Source of the DNA: Plectosphaerella cucumerina
Lineage: Eukaryota > Ascomycota > Sordariomycetes > Glomerellales > Plectosphaerellaceae
Direction of reading: 5' to 3'
Length of the DNA stretch: 64,000 nt
Assembly: GCA_020746995.1 (NCBI GenBank)
Contig: JAGPXD010000004.1
Span: 3,162,001-3,226,000, forward strand
The notes beneath the pieces are model-generated. The model made no database searches and was not told the DNA's origin. It was given only the letters and a program-made list of their open reading frames with translations. A program made the position numbers and the translations under genes. This document shows, piece by piece, positions 54,801 through 64,000 of this stretch (position 1 is its first letter; every line of letters starts with the position of its first letter).

Positions 54801-57677
54801 ACGAGCACCTGCTCCAGCCCCAGCACCACTCCTCCCCCCTCTTCTACTTACATGACGTCCACGCATCGGACCCCGTTCCGTTTGACTGACCTCTCCATAC
54901 ACGCAGCTTCCCGACGAAAGCCCTCCCGGACCAGGCGCGGAATTCGACACGGGAGTCTTGCCTCGAGGAGCAGTCCAGCAATCGAACGAATGACGAAGCG
55001 GGTGTCTGCCACTCTCACCCGTTTGTGCTTGTATCGACCAGGTCATCAAACGCCCACGCCCACGCTCCTACCTCTTGCGGTGACATGAGGACGGCGCATG
55101 GGCAAGATCGACGACACCTCAGCACGCCCGGCCTGGTGTCACTAATATTGGGTGAGTGCTTCGCGTCTTCTTGCATCTCTCGTCTGCTGCGACACACGAT
55201 TTCTTTCAGTCGTCCCCTGTTTGAGCCTGTCATGCTCTCATCATCGGCGTCCGGGGCGGGACGAACTACGACGTCCCTATCTTCGGAGCTCCACACGGGA
55301 GATCAGAGAGCTTCCCCGGCCGTCCATGGCGAGCGTCCAGGCCGAGCCCAGTATCTGGCCCAGCCCATCACAACCGGCACATGGAAAGACAGGGTCGCCG
55401 CCAAGAGTCAAATGCCCGCGGCCACTCCTAGCAACGACGCATCGAGCTACAAACCACCCCTGTGCTCCACCAGATGGGCTTGCCCATGGGGCCGTCACCG
55501 CGGCGTCTGGTCGTCGACGATGCTCGCCTGCCACAACATCTCAATCATCGCCGTCGGCAACGGGTCGGCAGTAGTGCGTCCTCGGGATCGGCTCCTGGCA
55601 TCCAGTGGCGGCCTGAGGCGTGCGGAACTCCTACCCATGGTACTGGACAGAAACTGCTAGAAGGGGGCGTTCGTCAACGAGGCCGACTCGGGGGAGCCCT
55701 CTAGGTTCGGCGAACTTCAACCCCGGCCTATGCCAATGCATCCATGCACACGACATGACACGACACGACACGGCGACACCTTATCCGGGTTCCCGGTACC
55801 CGCGAAAGGGAAGCCGCATGATGGCACTGCAAGGACCAGGTCCGTGTGTTCGACATCTTCAACGACGGCTTCTAGTCCCCCAATCAGCGACCACCGATCA
55901 CGGTGCGGCGCGGTGCGGTGTGGTTCGGTGCCGGAGCGGCGCGGGTGACGTGCTGTCCCGATATGAGCCGCCAGCTCAACCATTCCTTCTCGATGCGGTC
56001 ATCTGCAGCAGAGATCAGCCCTTTGGGCAGCTGCTCGGGCGCGAAGCACACCTCTACGAGCCCCGGAGAGCGATAATCTTCAGCCAGGCACGCATGGCTT
56101 TTGATCATTATCCGATACATCAATCGTTGGGTCACGGGGTCACGATGGCCATTGCCAACAACCGCACCGTGGTCAGATCTGATGGTCGGTGCCGAGGGCG
56201 GATGAAGGCCGGAGGCTTCCGACCGCCATGCCATGCCGACGCCGGGGCAAGGGCTCCCGTCCAGTTCCGACCTGTCTCTGCCGCCTTGGTGGACGAAAGG
56301 GGTCGACAAGTCCAGTCGGGTCCTGGTCCTGCAGCAGCAGAGCGCGGCACCGGGCCTTTTCTGTTTCTGTTAGTGGCCGAGACCGAGCCGGACCCAGCAC
56401 ACCTGCCTCAACTTCCATTGCAGTGGATTCTTTCTTTTCCCAATCTTCCCTACCTTACCTTCTACAGCGGGCAGGACCCATCTGGTCCCTTCTTGCCTGC
56501 CTGTCCGGCTGCCCACTGCCTACTGCCCACCCGCCCAAACCAGAGTCGTCCCTTCCGCACTTGGCTTGGGCTTAGCTTAGGTGGAGGGCAAGCACCCTCC
56601 CACCTGGCATGAGCACGTCACAATACAGCACAACGGGCAGGGGTGGATGGGGTTACGGCCGAGGTGGACGGGAATGTCTGGCCCACCGCTCCTGCTGCCG
56701 CTGCTGCCACTGCCACTTCTGGTACCTTGACTGGGTAAGGTAGCTTGCTTGGCAAGCAAACCAGACCACCTCCAGCTCGCCTCCTTCCACCGACTGCAAT
56801 TTTCATGTGGCCGGCCTTGCTGCATCGAACCCCAATTTGCCCGCCCTCGCCTTCCTTTCGCTCGATTTCCTCTTCCTACCTATCCAGTCCTCCTCCCCTC
56901 CCCCCCTTGTCCCTGTCATCTTCGGCATCCGTTCATGTACCTGTCTCGTCGTCGGCGGCGGCATCTGCTTTGCGCCTGACCACTTTACACACCGCTCGCC
57001 CGACCTCACCTCGATCCAGGGCGGGCGGGCGGGTGTGTCCGCCGGGGGCCCACGAGGTGGCTATCGACAGCTGGACTCCATTTTGAGACATCCTGGGACC
57101 TGACGGCAGTGTGTCACCATGATTTTGAGGTATCACAAGACTCGCAGCGCGTCGAGTCCCGCATACTCGGCTGCCCACCTCTGAACCAGGAGGAATATCC
57201 CGGGGGGGCAAGACCGACGACTCTCATGCACTGAGGAGGGGGGGAGGGAGATGGCTCTTTCCTTCCGTGTTGATTCCTTGTACTCCTTCGCTTGCAAGAG
57301 AGCGACTTCCTTCCTTTTCGTCCCCTCCTTCCTCTTCACCAACCCTCCTCCTCTGCTCCTTCCCTCCTTTCATGGCCACTGACCGAGTTGTATAAAAGGC
57401 ATTCCCCAGGTTTCAACACCTCCGCCCACCCTCGTCGACCCAGACTTCGCGTTCTTCTTTCATCGCCATTCTCACTTTGTGCCTTCATCTCCAAGCATCA
57501 CGCCCCCGGCAGCATCGCATCGCCGCTAATAGACCGCCGTCGTTCCATCGCGCCTCTACCCGCATTCATTGCCTGTTCTCCGTTCTCCCACTCGAGCATA
57601 GCTCTCTTCTCTGGCGCCACTCGCACGTTCGAACCCCAGCACTCGACAGCACACCCGGATCTCCAGGATCTGCAGCC
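51884..57677. other. 5.8-kb spacer, no gene supported
   Basis: No domain-bearing ORF is visible on either strand. The longest (plus 54027-55088 and minus 54107-54829) overlap each other, lack homology and are composition-driven. A B-box-like GGGTTCGAGCCCC on the minus strand near 53940 lacks an A box. TACCT/AGGTA motifs occur at 56451-56465 and 56721-56742. The last 300 bases hold the promoter and leader of the dioxygenase gene. Confidence 0.45.
57391..57398 (+). promoter_or_regulatory. TATA box of the TauD-type dioxygenase gene
   Basis: A perfect TATAAAAG lies 280 bases upstream of the ATG and is followed by C/T-rich sequence typical of fungal transcription starts. It is the clearest TATA box in the window and suggests an inducible rather than housekeeping promoter. 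Confidence 0.6.
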
Positions 57678-59076
57678 ATGGCCTCAACCACCATAGGACC
57701 CATCCCCCGGGCCGCGGCCGGCCTCGTCCATGACTCCGGCTGCAACTCCACCCGTGCCGAGCCAGCCATTTTTCCCAACGACTTCCCCGGTTCCGTGTCC
57801 GCCCCGTCCGCCTGGGTCGGGCCCGACATGACTCGCAACGAGGACGAATTCATCCTCACGCTCGCCAGCTCGGACATTGCCGAGGTCGAGGCTGCTCTGG
57901 ACTATTTCAAGGGCAAGTTGGCCCATCTCCTCCCCTTTCCACTGAGAGGGACACCTGCTGACCTACTTCTCAAGGACTCGCCCTCGGTGGTGACTTTGTC
58001 ACCCGCGAGAACTTTCCCCTCCCCGGTCTCAAGGAGCGTCTGGCTCAGGTCTCCCGAGACATTCATTCTGGGCGTGGCTTTGCCCTCGTGCGCGGCCTGG
58101 ATCCGAAGAAGTACTCAGTCGAGGACCTGACCCTCATGCACCTCGGCATCCAGAGCCACATCGCGGACACCCAGGGCCGGCAGGACAAGAAGGGCAACAT
58201 GCTTGGTTCGTCCTCTTCCCTCTCTTCTCCCTTTTGCTTCCCATCTCCACTTCGCAGTGTCTGACAGCTCCCAGTCCACATCGTCGCCGACAGCTCCACT
58301 GAGCAGAAGGCCGCGCATCACCGCCACTCGACCGCTCCCATTGTGAGTTCTCTCCCCATGCTTCACACGAGGCCCTTTCTGACGCTGACTCTCGCCAGAC
58401 CTTCCACACCGAAGAGGCTGCCGATGTTGTCAGCTGGCTGACTCGCAGCACCGCCGCTTCAGGCGGCAAGTGCATCATCGCCTCGGGCCACACCATCTAC
58501 AACGTCCTGGCCGCGACGAGGCCTGACATGATCCGTCTCCTTGCCCGCTCGGACTGGCCTTTTGCCTTGTAAGTGGACGCCACCGGCGAGATGACGGCCA
58601 TGCACAGAAAACTGACCAGGGATACCCGCAGCCCTCGCTTCCACTGCCGCCCGATCCTGTTTCACCAGGACGGCCATGTCATCATCAACTTTGGCCGCAC
58701 GCCCCTGGTCGGCAGCGCCGCCCACCCGCGTTCGGCATCGCTCCCGAAGCTGAGCCCACGCCAGCTCGAGGCTCTCGACTCGATCGAGGCCATTGCCAAG
58801 GCCACGCAGCTCGAGATTGCCACCCAGGCCGGCGACATCCACTTCATCAACAACCTGACGATCCTTCACCGCCGCGAGGGATTCGTTGACGGCACCGATG
58901 GCACGCAGAAGCGTCACCTGGTGCGCATGCTGCTGCGCGACAGCAAGCAGGGCTGGGCCATTCCCAAGGAGCTCCAGCGGGACTGGTTCGAGGCCTTTGA
59001 GAGGGATGCCGACCGGGTCTGGCACCTGGAGCCGATGCCCGAAGGCTTCTTCCCGCTCCGCATCAACACCAACTAG
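57678..59076 (+). CDS. TauD/TfdA-type Fe(II)/2-oxoglutarate dioxygenase, 382 residues
   Basis: Five exons: 57678-57912, 57975-58205, 58275-58342, 58399-58568 and 58632-59076. Intron 1 (62 bp) uses a GC donor (GCAAGT) with a CTGAC branch and an AAG acceptor; it is required to join DYFKG to LALGGDFVTRENFPLPG. The other introns (69, 56 and 63 bp) have GT donors and CTGAC branches. Family landmarks: RGFALVRGLDP near 115, GNMLVHIVADSS across intron 2, iron ligands H181-x-E183 (TFHTEEA) in the HxD/E position, distal His near H314 (TILHRREGF), and a 2-oxoglutarate-binding Arg nearby (RHLVRMLLRD). The TauD superfamily uses Fe(II), 2-oxoglutarate and O2 to hydroxylate small substrates. This fungal clade has no known substrate from sequence. 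No signal peptide is seen, so it is probably cytosolic. Confidence 0.88.
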
Positions 59077-59425
59077 CCTTCGCCCAGTTGGCGCACGTAC
59101 GCAGACTCGCCGCATGGTGACGACTGCGCTCGCGCTGCCTTTCCCCTCATGGTTCATCTGCATCGGACAAACGGCGTGGTCCCGGCCTCCTCCCGCAGGA
59201 GGTCGAGGGGACCGGAGATGGTACTTACTGCGGCGTCAAGGTTCTTCATCACAGGGGCGGGCGTGGAAACTCGCATGGTGCATACACTCTCAGGGGGTGC
59301 AGGTAGCGAAAAGTTTTGGACTGCAGCATTTCGTTTGCTGGGGTGTTTTTGCGCGAGGAAGCAGTGGCCGCTGTACCGTTACAAGCACGTTGTGCTCCCA
59401 TCCTACTTTACCTTAGATCCTATGT

Positions 59426-59431
59426 AATAAA
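59426..59431 (+). terminator. AATAAA polyadenylation-type signal
   Basis: An AATAAA lies 350 bases after the dioxygenase stop codon in locally AT-rich sequence. It is plausible as the 3' end-formation element of that gene. Confidence 0.4.
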
Positions 59432-61672
59432 TGTTTCGCACTGTTCATGGTCCTGTTCATTGCATTGATTTGGCTGGCAGATGATGCCAGTGGCGCATTT
59501 CGAGTGGGGAGGTCGTTGTGCCGGATCATGAAGAACGGCCAAGGTTCGAGACAGAGTTGTCTTGCCTTTTGGTTTCCTTGTACTACGTGTCAATCTCTAG
59601 GCCAGGTTCAGGGGGTGAGCAGAGGAGGGCGTGCGCCGCAGTCGGTGGATGGTGGCACCCCAACAGACATGAACTGGGCTGAATCAGTGGTGTGGGTTTG
59701 GATGCAAGCTAAGGGGGTGGGAGGGGGATCAAGGTAGGACTTTGACGAGTGCTCGCAAACGACTACTAGGTACGACTAATCAACCGTCAGTCCTGCCAGG
59801 GCCCGTTTACCGTGAACCGGGCGGTTGGGCGAGCAGTTTCCTCGGGGAAGGCGGGATGGCAGGGGAAAAACAGGGGTAAGTCGGTGACGTGCAGACAGAC
59901 AAAGGACTCGAGGCGGTTGCCCGCAGTGCGGCGACTGGGGCTGAGTATCAGACGAAGGGCCCGTTCGGCGGGCGAGGAGATATGTGAGGGGGCAATTGGG
60001 AGGCTCGTTTCGGAGAAACCTGGGTCGCAGAGGGGAACGATTACGTGTACGTTGGAGACGATGAACGTGGTGTGATATGTACATGCATGCTTCTACTAGT
60101 AGTATGCATGCAGGACAGGTACGGGGGGCTCTGGTCTGTTCGCTCTGGTGGCAGGGTGGGCAGCCATGTGTCAGGTGATGCGTCTGGAGCGCTAATGCAG
60201 CATGACGGGTCGATGAGGCAGGCGGGCAGACGGACAGACGGGCAGGCAAACGGGGGAAGTGGTGATGGAGGGCGAGGAGGCTCGATTGTCGTGGCCGTGG
60301 GGGCTGTCGATGGGGTTCCGATGGGCTCATGCGTTGTCGATGATGGGAGAGGATGGTGGGGCGGCTGCGAGGCGTGAAGATTGCACTGCACGGATGGGCT
60401 TTTTCTGCAGGCGAGGGGGATGGAATGAGGTGCCGATGCGAGGCAGCAAGGGGGATCACAGGTGGTGACGAGGCTGGGCGTCGAGGGAGGTTTCTTTTTT
60501 TTGGTCGTGGGGTTTTCTTTTTCGGGACTTTTGGGCTATCCTTTTTGGGGAGCGTGGGGAAGGGAGGTTAGCAGGGGAGCTTAATGCCGGCGGGAACAGC
60601 GCGGAAGAGCTTCCGGTGAGTAGGCAGGGGACCGGGTGAACATCCCGTTTTCTTCAAGCATCTCAGTCACGCATGGTGGTTGGTGATGGTTGAGAGGGAG
60701 AAGGGGACTGCGACACGTGCGTGTGCGACCACATGGGAGGACGGAGGGAACGGGCGAGAGGGGGGTGTCGTGTCGATCATCCATCCCGTGAAGATGTGTA
60801 GAGACAAGTCGGTGGCGGCGGGGATGCATGCCGGTTTGCGGTCGTGGTGTCGAGAGAGTGCAGAGACAGGTATGCGCCGATATGCTGTGTAACGACGACG
60901 ACGTACGAGAACTGGGCCTATCTGAACATGCACTGCTTGACTGCATGTCGACGAGCCAGGTCCAGGACGAGGATTCGAGGAAAAGGCGAGGAGCTAGGCA
61001 AAAGCGGCTGACTAGCTTGTATGTCATCTAGGAGGTGGAGATGAAGCGGCTGGCCCCATCGTCAACGGTCAGGGCTGTCCGTGTCTGCTACGACGTTGCG
61101 ACGGCCCCGAAAAATCGCGGGGATTTTCGTGTGGTTAAGCGACATCGGGGGAGGGGAGCGGCGGTCACGGCATGCGCGAGAGAAGCAGGGGTGGTGGCGC
61201 GCGGGGTGTGGTTGAGGTCAAGGGGGGGCAGGGGCAGGCCGTGGGAGGGCTCCGATATGCAGGGAGGCGTCGGCGGGAAAAGAAAGGTTGCGAGCTAGAC
61301 AGAGGTCGGGGGGTGTCAGGGTAGCAGTGCGTGTCCGTGGGCGGTCAGCTCGAGGTTCTGCTTCGGGCGGCGTGCAGCACTGGGCGCATGCAGAGGGTGA
61401 TGTCGACGGACCGGATGGGGGGAGGCCCGGGGCCGAGATGCTTGGCTGATAGGTGGTGGGAGGTTAAGAGTAGGGATGGGGATAGGGGAGGCTGGGAGGG
61501 AATGCAGGAGGGGGAGATGAGGAGGAGGAAAGACTCCGTTGAGTAGTGGATATCTTGGAGACTCGGAGAGGTGGTCGAAGAGTGGCAAAAGGGGCTGGAT
61601 GGACGGGTGCTGTTGAGAGACGTGTGGTGGTGAGGTGAGGTGAAGTCGAGGGAGGAAGTCGACGTTGGCGGT

Positions 61673-61682
61673 ATCACGTGAT
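61673..61682. promoter_or_regulatory. Palindromic E-box ATCACGTGAT upstream of the acid phosphatase gene
   Basis: A perfect 10-base palindrome with a CACGTG core lies about 1.1 kb upstream of the ATG at 62789. CACGTG is the recognition core expected for an H-E-R bHLH factor such as the NUC-1-type protein at 32.5-34.6 kb. The flanks differ from the highest-affinity Pho4 site, so binding is a hypothesis. Confidence 0.35.
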
Positions 61683-62788
61683 ATGCCACTATCTTTCGAG
61701 CTATCTGCTCTGGCCAATCATGCCTGATATCGAATTTCCACCGGCGGCCGACGGAGCGAGAGCCTATTGGCCGAGGCATTATTAGTAAACGGGAAATGGG
61801 GCCCGGGCCGACCGACAGGGGTCAAGCATCCAAATCCGCCATGCATCAAAGGGAACATTTGTCCATTCCTCTCACGTCGCATCAACAGGGCCTCAACTCC
61901 AACCGCCTCGCCTCACGTCGCCCCGTATCGACACGACGCAAGTCCGAAGCCCGCAGCCTGGCCTCAGTGCTGCAAGACCTCACCGCTTACCCGAGGTCTC
62001 CGTCGTTCGGACGCCGCAGCATCACGTCCGTCCCATCCCATCCAGGTGCGGCTTGACGTCCGACCGCGCGCGCTGTCAACGTCGCTCGACATCCCTTTTC
62101 ACTCACCCCCCCACACACACTCCACGAACGACGCCGGCCCCATTATCAGATCTTCGAGACCCGGACACCTTCAATCCCCTGTCCGCACGTCGCATCGTCT
62201 CTCAGGCGGGCGCCGCCACGCCTGTCACTTGCAGTCGTCTCGCACTCGAATCTGCGCCGAGCCGCACGTCGACCATCCTCCGCGGTCTTGGCAGAGCTCT
62301 CTCCCGCGCGTATCAGATACGGAGCCAACGACAAATCACAGCTTTCCCGGGGCGAACTCCGGTTTGCTCTCCCCCTCTTGCCTCCTTTCCCAGCTTCCCC
62401 TCTCTGCGTCGTCGATCACGTCTGCTCGCCTTCGGAGTGCAGCGTCGGTACCATTCGTCTTTCGTCGAGCCCCTTGCTTGTTGCCCCCCTCTTGGCCCCC
62501 GTACGGGATCATCATCAAGCATCAGGTCGAGACCAGCGTGGCCCGCCCTCGGGACCAGACCTCCCTCACCCCTCTCCCCTCCTCCGGACCTATCTCCTTC
62601 GGGATCCCACCTTCCCTTCCGCGGTGTAGCATCCCCCTTGTCGCAGGCCCCCCAAAAACGCCAGCCAAGCCAAGCCAACCCAGCCTTGCGGCTTCTCGCC
62701 CGCAAAGGAAACCAGCGGTGAAGCAAGCCAGAGGTCCTCCGGCGATCCTCGCCGCCATCCTCTCGCGCGCTCATCGGGCCGCACCACC

Positions 62789-63744
62789 ATGACGACGGGT
62801 TCAAAGTCCCAGCGCCACCGCGGCGGTGGCCCCGGCTACCACCTCGTCCCGGAGCTCGACAGCCCCCGCCACCCGGAGCCCTACACAGACGCCGACTCCC
62901 CCGGCCCGAGCCGCGACCGGCGCCACCCCTCGGCCCTCGACCGCCGGCTCCCAGAGAAGCCCCTCCCGGCCCTCCCTTCCATCCCTATGCCCCGCGCCTT
63001 GCAGCCAGGCTACGACACGGGCATGGCCGCCCGCCGCCGCCGTCCCCTGATGCTCTTCCTCTTCGCCCTCGCAGGCTGCCTCCTCGCCGGCCTGACCCTC
63101 GAACTGGCCTGGCACGGCGTGCGCACCCCTCCCCCGCGAGGCGTCTGGAGGTGCCTCGCAGGCGACGGCCAGGGCCACGTGCCGCAATACTTCCAGACGA
63201 CGCCGGAGCTGTGGGCCGGCCCCACGGCCACGGGGAAGGCGGCCTTCATGGCCCAGACGCAGGTAGTGCCCACGGGGACGGTGGCGTTTGTGCCCAACGC
63301 GCCGCTGCAGACGCAGGTGCCCATCGAGGGCATGACGAGCCAGAACGAGAGTATCTTCAAGCTGATGGGGTATCTTTCGCCGTACCAGCCATCTCCCGGG
63401 TTTGGAGTGGAGGAGTATGGGATGCCGGAGGGCGCTGAGCTCGTGCAGCTGCAGGTAGGTTATTTGGGGAAGACTATTGGTGAGAGGTTCTGACGAAGAG
63501 GCAGATGTTGTCACGGCATGGATCGAGGTATCCTACCCTGGACTCGGATGTTGCCAGGCTGGGAGACAAGATCAGGGATGGGAGGTTCAAGGCTAGTGGC
63601 GCCTTGGAGTTCTTGAATAGTTGGAAGTATGAGCTGGGGCATGAGATTTTGGTGCCGAAGGGTGAGTCTTGAGACTTGGGGGAGTTGGGTTTCTTGGAGT
63701 TGTGACTGACGTTATCGCAGGTCGATCGGAATTGTTCGAGTCTG
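62789..63744 (+). CDS. Membrane-anchored histidine acid phosphatase (phytase-like), 3' incomplete
   Basis: Exons seen: 62789-63454, 63505-63661 and 63721-63744. Introns are 50 bp (GTAGGT...TCTGAC...CAG) and 59 bp (GTGAGT...ACTGAC...CAG). A fourth exon is implied by a GTATGT donor at 63745. The N-terminus (1-80) is Pro/Arg/Asp-rich and cytosolic; a hydrophobic anchor (~86-106) follows RRRR, giving a type II orientation. The lumenal/extracellular part has VEEYGMPEGAELVQLQ, then RHGSRYPT (226-233), the histidine acid phosphatase signature whose His is phosphorylated during catalysis. ILVPKGRSELFESG follows. The family hydrolyses phosphomonoesters, including phytate in some members. The C-terminal HD catalytic motif is not in the window. 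It could be a NUC-1-type regulon member; that is inference. Confidence 0.82.
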
Positions 63745-64000
63745 GTATGTCCCGATGATGATGGCGAGGGACGCGGTTCTCGGCATTCCCGTGGCGGAGA
63801 TGTGGCTTGACTCCGATGTCGCGAGTTAGACCGACGCAGCAGGTCGAGCGATGCGGCAGGTTACTGATTCTCAAGAGCCTGGTCGCATCGGGAGACTGGC
63901 TGCGTCGATTGCTATGCTGTGTCGCTGGACATAGCAAGCTTGATGCGCGACATTGGAGCCACGCCACTGAGGTCTCAGGGGCGCCGTGAACCGGGTCCGT
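63745..64000 (+). other. Tail of window after the last phosphatase exon; continuation not found
   Basis: From the GTATGT donor to the window end, no frame encodes the Tyr-rich segment normally following the SG of the preceding exon in histidine acid phosphatases. Either the fourth intron is longer than 256 bases or the gene is altered here. Confidence 0.4.

Larger units (their letters stand above)
59077..62788. other. Spacer and long leader of the acid phosphatase gene
   Basis: The first ~350 bases are 3' UTR of the dioxygenase gene, ending near an AATAAA. 59.5-61.7 kb shows only chance ORFs. Two CACGTG hexamers are present, at 60714-60719 and inside the palindrome ATCACGTGAT at 61673-61682. 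From about 61.85 kb the plus strand is C/T-rich leader; the frame open there (61767-62792) is not protein-like. Confidence 0.45.

Noticed and set aside
54027..55088. 353-residue plus-strand ORF
   Set aside because: Arg/Pro/Ser/Thr-rich low-complexity text, overlapping equally long antisense ORFs, without domains or splice context.
61767..62792. 341-residue plus-strand ORF before the phosphatase gene
   Set aside because: Pro/Ser/Arg-rich reading of a C/T-rich leader; it overlaps the true start in another frame.

Overview
The window is a gene-sparse, GC-rich stretch of nuclear DNA from a filamentous ascomycete, most likely a Sordariomycete. The evidence is short spliceosomal introns (about 48-120 bp) with GTRNGT donors and CTRAC-type branch points, C-ending codons, long pyrimidine-rich 5' leaders, and fungus-specific families: a CAP59/CMT1-type mannosyltransferase, Zn2Cys6, C2H2 and NUC-1/PHO4-type bHLH regulators, Mph1, Mex67 and Cdc14. 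Nothing points to a prokaryote, virus or plasmid. I saw no convincing transposon, rRNA, tRNA or CRISPR array. The genus cannot be fixed from the sequence alone.

Layout. 0-4 kb: 3' end of a GT69 mannosyltransferase (+), convergent with an unrecognised acidic 630-residue protein (-), then a small Cys-rich protein (+). 7.4-9.8 kb: a C2H2 regulator (+), convergent with MPH1 (-, 11.4-14.7 kb). MPH1 and MEX67 (+, 16.0-18.2 kb) are divergent over a 1.3-kb spacer. 23.4-25.7 kb: a kelch-like single-pass membrane protein (+). 32.5-34.6 kb: a NUC-1/PHO4-type bHLH factor (+), convergent with PCC1 (-, 35.0-35.4 kb), which is divergent from CDC14 (+, 36.3-38.5 kb). 40.4-41.8 kb: a SWIM-finger protein (+), convergent with a degenerate protein-kinase-like protein (-, 42.1-43.8 kb). 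48.8-51.9 kb: a Zn2Cys6 factor with six predicted introns (+). 57.7-59.1 kb: a TauD/TfdA-type dioxygenase with four introns, one with a GC donor (+). 62.8 kb to the end: the 5' part of a membrane-anchored histidine acid phosphatase (+).

Most genes are housekeeping or regulatory (fork repair, mRNA export, mitotic exit, tRNA t6A modification, phosphate regulation) and do not form an obvious secondary-metabolite or defence cluster. The only visible functional pairing is a phosphate-regulon-type bHLH factor and a phytase/acid-phosphatase-type enzyme about 28 kb apart. About half of the window is spacer (five blocks of 3.4-6.8 kb) without recognisable protein genes; ORFs there look like chance ORFs of GC-rich DNA. 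Exon-intron models were built by eye from splice signals, phase and family conservation.
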